Assembly (NCBI GenBank): GCA_964407325.1 | Contig: CAYOVA010000010.1 | Span: 1 to 40,186, forward strand | DNA: 40,186 nt | Direction: 5' to 3' | Origin: JAOAFZ01 sp964407325 | GTDB lineage: Bacteria > Patescibacteriota > Microgenomatia > UBA1406 > GWC2-37-13 | Part shown: positions 32,694 through 40,145 of the stretch, piece by piece | Numbering within the stretch: position 1 is the first letter of the stretch | Layout of the letters: each line of letters opens with the position of its first letter | Position numbers and translations under genes: made by a program | The notes under the pieces: generated by a model | Told to the model about the DNA's origin: nothing | Databases searched by the model: none | The model's input: only the letters and a program-made list of their open reading frames with translations

Positions 32694-33674
32694 ATGCACG
32701 GAAAAACTGCTATTTACCATATGATTGAAAAGGTTCCAATTGCCTATACTAACCAGACCATTCGCCATGTTGAAAACGAATTGCTTGCAAAAGAAGCAGC
32801 GTACGAAACAATCCATTACATCTACGTTTTGAATGCTAAAGACCAGCTTAAAGGCGTAATTTCGATAAAGGATTTATTTCGCCTTCCAAAAGCAAGCTCG
32901 CTGGAAGAAGTAATGACAAAAAAATTGATAACTGTCCATCCACATACCCATCGGGAGAAGCTCGTAGCACTTGCTCTCGAGCATAAGCTGAAAGCTTTGC
33001 CAGTCGTAGATAAGGAGAAGCATCTTATTGGAGTTGTCCCCGGAGATTCCATTTTAAGCGCAGCACACGAAGAGTTAACCGAAGATGTCTTTCTTCTGGA
33101 AGGTATTTCCGGGAAAGATAGCCATACCCTTTCGGTGCTCCGGTCATCGCCTTTCAAGCTGCTTCTGTTTCGTTTGCCATGGTTGTTGTTTGGATTACTG
33201 GGAGGGATTTTTGCCGCAACTGTTGTTGGCCATTTTGAGACGCTCCTTGCCGAAGAGATTGCGCTGGTTGGCTTTCTGCCCTTAATTGTCTACATGAGCG
33301 ATGCCGTAGGAAGCCAGTCCCAAACTATGTATATTCGTTCACTTGCAGTTGAACATAGTTTTTCCTGGTCAACCTATTTTTTTCGAGAAATTACGGCTTC
33401 ACTTTTAATTTCTGTAGTGCTTGCTTGTCTGTTGGGCTTGATTATCTCGTTTCTTCATGCCCCTTATCTTGGTGTTATCTTAGGGGTATCTCTGTTTTTT
33501 ACGGTGATTGCGTCGGTTATTATCGCTATAGTTACCCCCTCTGCGCTTATTGCATTAGGGAAGGATCCGGCAATTGGGAGCGGTCCTTTTGCGACAATAA
33601 TCCGCGATGTTCTTAGCATTATTATCTACTTTATAACCGCATCGGTTCTTTTGAGTATCGTACAAATTGGATAA
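32694..33674 (+). CDS. mgtE: MgtE-like magnesium transporter, short form
   Basis: A 326-residue protein with a CBS pair (about 23-148; DKEKHLIGVVPGDSIL is the second) and the MgtE membrane domain with five segments. PLIVYMSDAVGSQSQTM and ATIIRDVLSIIIYF match. Compared with the usual 450 residues it lacks the N-terminal superhelical MgtE_N domain. Mg2+ gating by the CBS pair may therefore differ. TATCAT ends 5 nt before the ATG. The gene at 31492 is divergent, 47 bp away. Confidence 0.85.
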   Translation: MHGKTAIYHMIEKVPIAYTNQTIRHVENELLAKEAAYETIHYIYVLNAKDQLKGVISIKDLFRLPKASSLEEVMTKKLITVHPHTHREKLVALALEHKLKALPVVDKEKHLIGVVPGDSILSAAHEELTEDVFLLEGISGKDSHTLSVLRSSPFKLLLFRLPWLLFGLLGGIFAATVVGHFETLLAEEIALVGFLPLIVYMSDAVGSQSQTMYIRSLAVEHSFSWSTYFFREITASLLISVVLACLLGLIISFLHAPYLGVILGVSLFFTVIASVIIAIVTPSALIALGKDPAIGSGPFATIIRDVLSIIIYFITASVLLSIVQIG

Positions 33675-33696
33675 ATTCCTCCGCTCCAAGTTCGAG

Positions 33697-34941
33697 TTAA
33701 AACATGTTTGAAGTAACACGACATTCCTTTGGAATATCTCCCAGTTTTTTTGCCTGATAGGTAAGGCTCTTTTTGAGTGGGCAGGTAATTTCGAAGGCAT
33801 TGCGGGAAACCCGTGATTGGAACTGAAAGTAGGTACGCAGGTCGTATAGTTGTGAAGAGATAAGGAACAGGGTGATGACAATAACCACTACCTCCAGTTG
33901 TTTTTTGGGAGTAAACATAAAGATACGTTCGATACAAACAATCATGGCGTAGATTATTGCTGGGAGCAATGTTACTGTGCGTAGCATATTCGGATTTTCA
34001 GCAGGGATTGTAAGCAATGCAGGAATAATCGAAATAAGAGCCCATGTTAAGAACAGTGAGTGTTGCCTGTCTTTTCTGTGGATTATCATAAGGATAAAGC
34101 CAACAGTAGCAAGTAACAACTGAATTCCGTTGAGCGCTTGCTTAAACGGAAAGTTATGACGACCATTTCCGTCACCTTCCCATATAAACATGCCGATTGT
34201 TTTTGCAAGATTAGTGCCGATAAGCTGAACTGCCTGGAGAGGTGATTCAGCCTGGGATAAAACAGATACCTGTTGGATTCTTGTATCGGGGAGGAATATA
34301 AGGTAGATAATAAGGGGAAGGGCAACTAAAGCAGTAACCCCTAGGAACCCAGCCAATTCTTTCCATTTCCGGCGCAGAGCGAGCTGAATTGCTGGTACTA
34401 GAGCGAAAATTCTTCCTGGTGTGTAGGAATGAAATGCTAGTCCAGTAAAAAAGGCTGCAATCCACAATACATACCGTTGCTTTGATCTAAACCATGTTAA
34501 CAGCAGTAGTATTGCACAGAGCTCAAGGAAAAGCAAAAAGCCAGCCTCAAATGAGAAGCGGGCAAATGTTACATACCAGCGGGTTGAAGCAAGCAATGCT
34601 GCTCCGGCAAATGCATACAGGTTGTCTTTGAAGATGTTTTTGAGTACAAAGTAGAACAAAACAACATTTACTATACTAAACAACGCAGCAGGGAGGCGTA
34701 ACACCCATATTTCAGTTCCAAAAAGCCTTAAAAAGGCTGAAAGTATGTAAAAGTAGAGGGTTGCGTGTCCTGTTGCCAGAGGACTATATACCTGGTAGCC
34801 AGAGTTTTGAAGGGAAAGAGCCAGTCGTGCAAATTCAAGTTCATCCCAGGCTAGGTTAACCGGCACGCTCAAATAGCGGTAGAAGATCGTTGCAGCAACC
34901 AGTAAAACCAGCAGTAGCAATTGTATATATGTATTTCGCAT
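33697..34941 (-). CDS. GT39/ArnT-like membrane glycosyltransferase
   Basis: A 414-residue membrane protein with 11 or so segments. The first exported loop has the acidic motif WDELEFARLALSLQ, whose Asp-Glu is typical of GT-C enzymes of the PMT/ArnT type. These use a polyprenyl-phosphate sugar to modify lipids or proteins outside the membrane. A Lys-rich tail (CPLKKSLTYQAKKLG) follows. TATCAT ends 6 nt before the ATG. Confidence 0.8.
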   Translation of the reverse strand: MRNTYIQLLLLVLLVAATIFYRYLSVPVNLAWDELEFARLALSLQNSGYQVYSPLATGHATLYFYILSAFLRLFGTEIWVLRLPAALFSIVNVVLFYFVLKNIFKDNLYAFAGAALLASTRWYVTFARFSFEAGFLLFLELCAILLLLTWFRSKQRYVLWIAAFFTGLAFHSYTPGRIFALVPAIQLALRRKWKELAGFLGVTALVALPLIIYLIFLPDTRIQQVSVLSQAESPLQAVQLIGTNLAKTIGMFIWEGDGNGRHNFPFKQALNGIQLLLATVGFILMIIHRKDRQHSLFLTWALISIIPALLTIPAENPNMLRTVTLLPAIIYAMIVCIERIFMFTPKKQLEVVVIVITLFLISSQLYDLRTYFQFQSRVSRNAFEITCPLKKSLTYQAKKLGDIPKECRVTSNMF

Positions 34942-35003
34942 TGTAGTATGATATAATATACCTAGTTATCTATTGTATTACAGTTTTTGAGAATAGTTTT
35001 GCC

Positions 35004-35031
35004 TTGCGACTCGGTTCCGGCTTCCTATACT
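35004..35031 (+). promoter_or_regulatory. promoter of the RRM protein gene
   Basis: TTGCGA (35004-35009) and TATACT (35026-35031) are separated by 16 bp. Transcription should begin near 35038, giving a leader of about 53 nt. The 11-mer GCTATCATCAA lies at the leader's start (35039-35049) and recurs in the leader of the gene at 36120. Confidence 0.6.
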
Positions 35032-35081
35032 ATCACTTGCTATCATCAATTATCTATCAAACTATCGTGAGGGGGTGCTTA

Positions 35082-35090
35082 ATGTCTTAA
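35082..35090 (+). other. two-codon mini-ORF upstream of the RRM gene
   Basis: ATG TCT TAA ends immediately before the RRM ATG at 35091. The G-rich Shine-Dalgarno sequence GAGGGGG (35069-35075) lies 6 nt before this mini-ORF but 15 nt before the RRM start. Ribosomes could therefore start here, stop after two codons and restart. It is in the same frame as the RRM gene, so one base change would fuse the two starts. Confidence 0.45.
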
Positions 35091-35363
35091 ATGGATCAGA
35101 AAAATAAATTATACGTCGGAAACCTTCCTTGGGGAATTAACAACCAGTCACTCTATGATCTTTTCGCACCCTATGGTGCAATCACAGAAGCTGTTGTAAT
35201 CTCTGACAGAATGTCAGGTCGTTCAAAAGGTTTCGGTTTCGTAACATTCGAAAACGAAGCTGATGCAGAACGTGCCGTAGCAGAAATGCACGACAAGGAT
35301 GTAAGCGGTCGCAAGATCGTCGTAAACGTTGCTCGCCCACGCGAAGAACGTCCACAACAGTAA
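35091..35363 (+). CDS. RRM-type RNA-binding protein
   Basis: A 90-residue single RRM domain with RNP2 LYVGNL (residues 7-12) and RNP1 KGFGFVTF (about 45-52), both with the aromatic residues that stack on RNA. Single-RRM proteins of this kind are known from cyanobacteria and other bacteria, often as cold-shock-linked RNA binders. The tail is Arg/Glu/Pro-rich. It is preceded by a leader of about 53 nt and the ATG-TCT-TAA mini-ORF, so translation is probably regulated. A strong terminator follows. Confidence 0.9.
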   Translation: MDQKNKLYVGNLPWGINNQSLYDLFAPYGAITEAVVISDRMSGRSKGFGFVTFENEADAERAVAEMHDKDVSGRKIVVNVARPREERPQQ

Positions 35364-35416
35364 TATAACCCGTTATCACTTGCCTGTAGTAATGCAGGTT
35401 TAGGAAGTACAAAGAA

Positions 35417-35446
35417 AACCACGGTCTCAAAAGCCGTGGTTTTTTT
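35417..35446. terminator. terminator after the RRM gene
   Basis: AACCACGG (35417-35424) and CCGTGGTT (35434-35441) form an 8-bp stem with a 9-nt loop, followed by seven T. An A-rich run lies before it. The -10 of the next gene begins two bases after the T tract. Confidence 0.85.
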
Positions 35447-35447
35447 G

Positions 35448-35453
35448 TATACT
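35448..35453 (+). promoter_or_regulatory. -10 box of the first small-protein gene
   Basis: TATACT follows the terminator tail directly. No clear -35 is seen, as that position is in the terminator loop. Start of transcription near 35460 gives a leader of about 40 nt. Confidence 0.45.
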
Positions 35454-35500
35454 ATGGGCGAGGTTCGCGTGGGTGAAGTGAATGCTGAAGAACGGAGGGC

Positions 35501-35959
35501 ATGATGTTTGGTAGGACAGCAAACCATGATCCAGCTGACCTGAACCGGGAAGCGCTGGTATCAGAAGCTCGTCGGTTGGTAAACTTTGGAGCTGATTGGA
35601 GGACGAGTCAATCTGCTCAAAGGCAAATGAACCGGCTCGAAGATGTCGCCTATAACCTGGTACTACGGTACGGATACAACGATGGTCAGCTCAAGCAGCT
35701 GTGTGACCACTACGACGGAACCTTGCAAGGGGTATTGGAAGAGCGGGTTAACCGGGGCTACCAGTCTGCGACGGCAGAACGTAAGCTCAGGCGAGCTTCT
35801 CGTGCAAGGGTGATAAGGAGGATTGTGCTTACGCTCCTTGCACTGGTGATTGCGCTGTTTGGATTGCTCTTTATTGCCCTGCAGCTTGGTATCCAGCTCC
35901 CGCTTCCGTTTCTCTCCGAACGAACTGAATGGGGCATGCTCATTACGGTCTGGCACTAG
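35501..35959 (+). CDS. small membrane protein with long cytoplasmic helical domain
   Basis: A 152-residue protein of unknown function. Residues 1-105 are charged and helical (Arg/Glu/Gln-rich) and one membrane segment (about 108-130) follows, then a short tail with Pro and Trp. There are two consecutive ATG codons at 35501 and 35504. GGAGG (35494-35498) lies 2 or 5 nt away, so the second is likelier. It is the first of four genes with this style. It is GC-richer than the genes on either side and ends in TAG. Confidence 0.65.
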   Translation: MMFGRTANHDPADLNREALVSEARRLVNFGADWRTSQSAQRQMNRLEDVAYNLVLRYGYNDGQLKQLCDHYDGTLQGVLEERVNRGYQSATAERKLRRASRARVIRRIVLTLLALVIALFGLLFIALQLGIQLPLPFLSERTEWGMLITVWH

Positions 35960-35992
35960 GCGGAACCTCACGCGCTTTCAAGCCACGGCTAC

Positions 35993-36013
35993 GGGAGGCC
36001 TTTTTGGCCTCCC
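35993..36013. terminator. GC-rich hairpin
   Basis: GGGAGGCC (35993-36000) and GGCCTCCC (36006-36013) form an 8-bp stem with a loop of five T. There is no T tract after it, so it may be a weak terminator or an RNA end-stabilising hairpin following the gene at 35501. Confidence 0.5.
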
Positions 36014-36055
36014 ACTTCATAATGTCCATCCGATTCATAATTCAATATGCTCCTG

Positions 36056-36061
36056 TATAAT
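36056..36061 (+). promoter_or_regulatory. -10 box of the second small-protein gene
   Basis: TATAAT, with TTCATA (36034-36039) 16 bp upstream as a possible -35. The predicted leader of about 53 nt contains the 11-mer GCTATCATCAA (36072-36082) shared with the RRM leader. Confidence 0.55.
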
Positions 36062-36119
36062 GTCGGCTGTCGCTATCATCAACAATAGCATGTGGAGCTG
36101 GATAAAGGAGGTTTCAGGG

Positions 36120-36494
36120 ATGAAATCCGATCAACGAGAACTCTTACGATACGCTGTCTCGCACGGAGACAAGGATACTATTCTCGCAACCTGTGGGATT
36201 CTCCTGAGGAATGGCGTACCGCAGCGCGAGATTATGCTCGTAATAGAGGAATTTCTCGATGATGACGCAGTAATTGCACAGTTAAAACACCAGATTATGC
36301 AGGTGCCACAAGAACAGAAGCCTGCCCGAATTACGGACAGGCTTTCTTCCGTTGACACGGGATTGCCGGGCCGGAGCAGGAGAGGTTCGCTGCTTGGTGG
36401 CGTGTTCATTGTTCTGCTTCTCGCGCTTCTTCTTGCAGGGATGCTGGGGCTGTATCCAGGTGGATATTTGTGGCAGGCACTTCTGCCACCGTAA
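36120..36494 (+). CDS. small membrane protein, helical domain plus one TM
   Basis: A 124-residue protein of unknown function: a helical domain (1-60), a Pro/Arg linker and one membrane segment (about 92-114) ending GYLWQALLPP. The perfect Shine-Dalgarno AAGGAGGT (36105-36112) lies 7 nt before the ATG. An in-frame ATG at 36090 lacks such a signal. The helical part aligns without gaps to that of the gene at 36983 (for example RYAVSHG with KLAYERG, and LLRNGVPQREI with IINAGNSKEDV), which suggests paralogy. Confidence 0.65.
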   Translation: MKSDQRELLRYAVSHGDKDTILATCGILLRNGVPQREIMLVIEEFLDDDAVIAQLKHQIMQVPQEQKPARITDRLSSVDTGLPGRSRRGSLLGGVFIVLLLALLLAGMLGLYPGGYLWQALLPP

Positions 36495-36559
36495 CACCCT
36501 AGTACCAGCAACCTCTGGTGGAAACGGATTCTTCTTTCTATCCAGCTCCCGTTTCCTCT

Positions 36560-36589
36560 TTTACACATTTAGTATGTATTTGATATAAT
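36560..36589 (+). promoter_or_regulatory. promoter of the third small-protein gene
   Basis: TTTACA (36560-36565) and TATAAT (36584-36589) are separated by 18 bp. The predicted leader of about 57 nt begins near 36596. Confidence 0.6.
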
Positions 36590-36602
36590 AACGCCAATAG
36601 AT

Positions 36603-36624
36603 CTATCCGAGAATGTTCGGATAG
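36603..36624 (+). promoter_or_regulatory. 5' leader hairpin of the third small-protein gene
   Basis: CTATCCGA (36603-36610) and TCGGATAG (36617-36624) form a perfect 8-bp stem with a 6-nt loop close to the predicted 5' end. It could stabilise the mRNA or be a regulatory switch. Confidence 0.55.
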
Positions 36625-36652
36625 TGAGGGAGCTGAATGAAGGGAGTGTCCG

Positions 36653-36949
36653 ATGAGCCAGCCGGATGATGAGATGTTGAGCAGGATGCTGAAAGATCAG
36701 ATCCCGCCACGGGATGGCACGTTCCCGGAACAGGCCGCCGGCTCGCAGCCAACGGCTGCAGCAAGCCCGACCCCGCAGCCGCAGCGCTGGTGGTTGATCA
36801 TTGCAGCCGCTCTGCTGGGGTTCCTGCTAGTCGCCGTCCTGCTTTGGTATGGTGTTGTCCAGCCGATGGTCCGGGACGCCGAGCCCGCCTACCAGCAGCC
36901 GACGCCGTCAATCGCCCTGCCGCCGACCGTGACGCCTGCGGCGCCGTAG
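36653..36949 (+). CDS. Pro-rich single-TM small protein
   Basis: A 98-residue protein of unknown function. The N-terminal 45 residues are acidic then Ala/Pro/Gln-rich, one membrane segment (about 47-70) follows, and the last 20 residues are Pro-rich (PTPSIALPPTVTPAAP). It has the highest GC in the window: line 36721 has 45 of 60 by hand count, compared with 19 of 60 in line 38401. AAGGGAG (36640-36646) lies six bases before the ATG. It ends in TAG. The next gene starts 33 bp later, so an operon is likely. Confidence 0.6.
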   Translation: MSQPDDEMLSRMLKDQIPPRDGTFPEQAAGSQPTAAASPTPQPQRWWLIIAAALLGFLLVAVLLWYGVVQPMVRDAEPAYQQPTPSIALPPTVTPAAP

Positions 36950-36982
36950 ACAGCAAGCAAGCTGATTAGTTAGAGGAGGAAG

Positions 36983-37357
36983 ATGATGGTCACAGAGCGC
37001 GAAGTAGCGCTCGACAACACATCTAAGGTAGCATTGAAGCTAGCGTACGAACGCGGGTCGACGCCCTGGATCAGAAACGAAGCTCTCAGGATTATCAACG
37101 CTGGCAACAGTAAAGAAGATGTCCTGGAGTACTTTCGCCAACTGGGGATGGCTCCGGGGAATGTGACGACCCTCTCCAGGGAAATCGACGACGCCCTCCG
37201 GCAGTCCAGCACAGTTTTTGTTCGTCAACCAGTGGACACTGCTCCGCAACCGCTTCCACTCTGGGTGGTTGTGGCACTAGTACTAGCCATGGTAGGAGTG
37301 GCGGTTGTCGTAGCTCTTAGTGGTATGTGGTATATCCAACTCCACATGCTGCACTAG
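36983..37357 (+). CDS. small membrane protein, helical domain plus one TM
   Basis: A 124-residue protein (123 if the second ATG is used) similar in layout to the gene at 36120: a helical domain (about 10-75), a Pro linker (TAPQPLPLW) and one membrane segment (about 92-113). AGGAGG (36974-36979) lies three bases before the ATG at 36983 and six before the next ATG at 36986, so the latter is perhaps the true start. Stop is TAG. Function unknown. Confidence 0.65.
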   Translation: MMVTEREVALDNTSKVALKLAYERGSTPWIRNEALRIINAGNSKEDVLEYFRQLGMAPGNVTTLSREIDDALRQSSTVFVRQPVDTAPQPLPLWVVVALVLAMVGVAVVVALSGMWYIQLHMLH

Positions 37358-37438
37358 CACAGGTCTTCCCCAACGGGCGTACCACGTCCACTACAAGGAG
37401 GCGGCACTATTATTCATTCAGCTCCCGTCTCCACAAAC

Positions 37439-37480
37439 GCGAAGGATTCAACCAAAAAGTAATTTACGCAGAGCCTTCGC
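37439..37480. terminator. possible hairpin between convergent genes
   Basis: GCGAAGG (37439-37445) and CCTTCGC (37474-37480) could pair with a loop of 28 nt. It overlaps the 3' end of msrB. On the plus strand a T-rich stretch (TGGGCTTTTCTCC) follows, so it might end the small-protein array. The long loop makes this weak. Confidence 0.3.
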
Positions 37481-37886
37481 TGGGCTTTTCTCCTTTATCG
37501 AATTTTAAAGCACAGGAATTAATGCAGTACCGTTGCCCTGTCTTGTCTTGCGGTCCATCGTTAAACACATGTCCTAAATGGCCACCACAGGTTGCGCAGA
37601 CAACCTCAATTCGTTTCATCCCAAAGGAATTGTCTTCATGCAGCTCTACGTTTCCCTTCTCAGCGACATCATAAAAACTCGGCCAGCCGCTACCGGATTC
37701 AAACTTGGTATCCGAGGAAAACAGAGGAGTCCCGCAAGCAGCGCAAGCATACATCCCGTTTTCATGATTATCAACAAACTCTCCGGTAAAGGGAGTTTCC
37801 GTACCTTTTTCACGCAATATCCGATATTGTTCAGGAGTAAGAATGCTGCGCCATTCTTCTTCCGTTTTGGTCATTTTTGGTGTCAT
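37464..37886 (-). CDS. msrB: peptide methionine (R)-S-oxide reductase MsrB
   Basis: A 140-residue MsrB, which reduces Met-R-sulfoxide. It has two CxxC zinc pairs (CAACG and CATCG), SGSGWPSF and the catalytic Cys in RYCINSCAL. The Cys three residues after the catalytic one (INSCAL, usually INSAAL) is unusual. TATGAT ends 8 nt before the ATG at 37886. A second Met (residue 5) is possible. Confidence 0.95.
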   Translation of the reverse strand: MTPKMTKTEEEWRSILTPEQYRILREKGTETPFTGEFVDNHENGMYACAACGTPLFSSDTKFESGSGWPSFYDVAEKGNVELHEDNSFGMKRIEVVCATCGGHLGHVFNDGPQDKTGQRYCINSCALKFDKGEKPSEGSA

Positions 37887-37927
37887 ATGGTTCCATCATA
37901 CCACGAAGTCATCTATAATGAATATCT

Positions 37928-39499
37928 ATGGAACAGGGTTCCCGTGCTAACACACCGATTAACCATGCTGATTCTCGTTTTTATTCCCAATTAAAAGAAA
38001 CAACTGTTCCTGTGATGCCAAAACCATCAGTAACCCCACTCAATACACACTTCCAAAAGCCTCAAACTCCCCGCTGGTTATTTCCGCTGGCAGCCTTTAT
38101 TCTTTTGGCACAAATTGTGGGATTAATAGGGTGGTATGGGTATAATGAACGGGTTAAAGCAAAGGCCAATTTGAACGAAACTGTTGCCAAACTCCAGGTA
38201 ATCGAAAAACACGGTTATGATATTCGTGGATTTTATTCACAGCTTATGGAGCAAGATAACAAGCTCCATTCTTTTGTTACCCTTATTATGCCGTTTCTTG
38301 TACACGGGGTAAATGCCGAAGTCGCTGGTGTGGATGCAAAAATAAATTCTCAATATAGCTCCGTTCTTGAAGATGAAAAACAAAAACTCTTAGCAAGGCT
38401 TAAAACATTTAACCTGCTACTGCTGAAAACGAAAAATTTCGAATACTCCGAAAAAAACAGCATTATCACGTATTTCACTGAAGTAGAAGCAAAAGTTACA
38501 TCAAGCCCACTTACTATCCCGCAAATGCAGCAGTATTCCCAAGGCCTATCTCAGAAAGAAGAAGAACTGCGAAAGTCGCTACAATCTGTCCTTCATGATT
38601 CGTTTGCTCAACTGGAAAACGACTACTCGGTGGCTGTTAACTACAATTATCCTTCCCGTGTTGCGATAGAACAATATATCCACGATTTTGGGGGTTACAC
38701 CGAGGCAAAACAACCTACCCTTGAAGAAACAGTTACCCACCTATCCACTATCGAGCAAAACAGAAAAACAATTGCGTATGAAGTTGAAGAGCAGAAAAAA
38801 GAGGTAATTTTTACCAATATTCAGAATACTACCCAGGAAGTAGACAATCTCTTGACATTCTACAGCACGAGAAGCGGATACATGAGTGAATTGGGTATGC
38901 TGAATCAGTATAAAAATACCGTTTCACAATACACGAAAGAGAAATTCAGCAACTTTACCAGTGAGGCACTGCAGCAGCAAGCGGAGAAAGATCTTTATGC
39001 GCTGGTAGTACAACCCCGACAAACACGACTTGTTGTTGAGGAAAAAGAGCGTCAGGAATTAATTGCCAAACAGAAAGCGCTAGAAGCGGCTTCTGGTATT
39101 CCCGTTCCTCCAGTCGATGTCCCAAAACTGATTATGGTGGATATTGCCAAACAGCGGTTGTATGCGTACGAAAACGGCGTTTCCGTTTTTGATCAACCTG
39201 TGCCGGTTACAACAGGAAAATCAGGATATGATACAGTAAAAGGACGCTTTGCAATTTATCTGAAAACAACCAACTTTAGAATGCGCTCACCGTTTCCTAA
39301 TGAATGGTACGACAGCATGGTTGATTACTGGATGCCGTTTTACCAGGGATATGGATTACATGATGCATCGTGGAGAAGTGTCTATGGTACTATGGACTAT
39401 CCTACAGTAGGTAGTCACGGCTGCATAAACACCCCTTATGCCTATATTCAAAAGTTGTATAACTGGGCGGAGATTGGGACTACGGTGATTATTATTTAG
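37928..39499 (+). CDS. anchored L,D-transpeptidase (YkuD domain)
   Basis: A 523-residue protein. A cytoplasmic start (1-49), one membrane segment (about 50-70), a long helical region (about 75-385, with coiled-coil-like Gln/Glu/Lys pattern) and a C-terminal YkuD domain (about 394-523). The catalytic Cys499 lies in SHGCIN, with His497 nearby. L,D-transpeptidases form 3-3 cross-links in peptidoglycan or attach proteins to it. The helical stalk may place the catalytic domain within the wall. TATAAT ends 8 nt before the ATG. The 3' end overlaps the TetR gene by 8 bp. Confidence 0.85.
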   Translation: MEQGSRANTPINHADSRFYSQLKETTVPVMPKPSVTPLNTHFQKPQTPRWLFPLAAFILLAQIVGLIGWYGYNERVKAKANLNETVAKLQVIEKHGYDIRGFYSQLMEQDNKLHSFVTLIMPFLVHGVNAEVAGVDAKINSQYSSVLEDEKQKLLARLKTFNLLLLKTKNFEYSEKNSIITYFTEVEAKVTSSPLTIPQMQQYSQGLSQKEEELRKSLQSVLHDSFAQLENDYSVAVNYNYPSRVAIEQYIHDFGGYTEAKQPTLEETVTHLSTIEQNRKTIAYEVEEQKKEVIFTNIQNTTQEVDNLLTFYSTRSGYMSELGMLNQYKNTVSQYTKEKFSNFTSEALQQQAEKDLYALVVQPRQTRLVVEEKERQELIAKQKALEAASGIPVPPVDVPKLIMVDIAKQRLYAYENGVSVFDQPVPVTTGKSGYDTVKGRFAIYLKTTNFRMRSPFPNEWYDSMVDYWMPFYQGYGLHDASWRSVYGTMDYPTVGSHGCINTPYAYIQKLYNWAEIGTTVIII

Positions 39500-40145
39500 A
39501 GAGGGTATAAGGGTTCTTCGTTTCTACGTTGTCCAGTGTGGACTTTAGATAAGCAGTAGTTAAAATCTTTATTTCGTTTAAAAGCTCGGTATTTACCGTG
39601 TTATCTTTATTGATAGCATATGGCATTGACGATCGTACAGAGCGTACCAGCACCGTAGCAATAATCATGATGCGCTTTGTGTCGTTCATGGGCATAATCA
39701 TAGCGAGTGAGTGATATACCTGTTTAATGATGTCCTCAACCAACAGTTCAGAAGTCTTACCCAGGTCGTCTGTTCTTCCCGAACCGTAAAATACAACTCG
39801 AAACGCAGGGTGTTCAAGGTAAAATTCCGTCATTCTATCTAAAAAGGATTCGCTCAGTGTGTAGATTGTTTCTTTACTAAGGGGTATAGCGAAGCGTTCA
39901 CTAAGGAGTGCACGAAGCTCCCGGCTGTACCGTTCCGATAAGGTAACGAGAATTGCTTTTTTATTCCGAAAGTATTGATACAGTGAACCAATGGGGATTT
40001 TGGCGCGTTCTGCTATAGCATTTGTTGTTGCAGTATCGTACCCGACTTCCTGGAATACAGACTCAGCCGCTTTTAATATAATTGCGACTCTGTCTTTTGA
40101 ACGCTTCTGGGTTGGCTGATGGCGGAGAACCTTTTCTGTTACCAT
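39492..40145 (-). CDS. TetR family transcriptional regulator
   Basis: A 217-residue repressor-type regulator. The N-terminal HTH region (about 20-65) has ATTNAIAERAKIPIGSLYQYFRNKKAIL, a typical TetR recognition helix. The rest is the ligand-binding helical domain. TATAAT (40163-40168, minus) lies 17 nt before the ATG, a longer gap than most. A palindrome overlaps the start and may be its own operator. The ligand and targets are unknown. Confidence 0.9.
   Translation of the reverse strand: MVTEKVLRHQPTQKRSKDRVAIILKAAESVFQEVGYDTATTNAIAERAKIPIGSLYQYFRNKKAILVTLSERYSRELRALLSERFAIPLSKETIYTLSESFLDRMTEFYLEHPAFRVVFYGSGRTDDLGKTSELLVEDIIKQVYHSLAMIMPMNDTKRIMIIATVLVRSVRSSMPYAINKDNTVNTELLNEIKILTTAYLKSTLDNVETKNPYTLSK

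Noticed and set aside
36131..36568. A 145-residue minus-strand frame.
   Set aside because: It is antisense to the SD-led gene at 36120, has Ser/Arg-rich shadow-type composition and no start signal.
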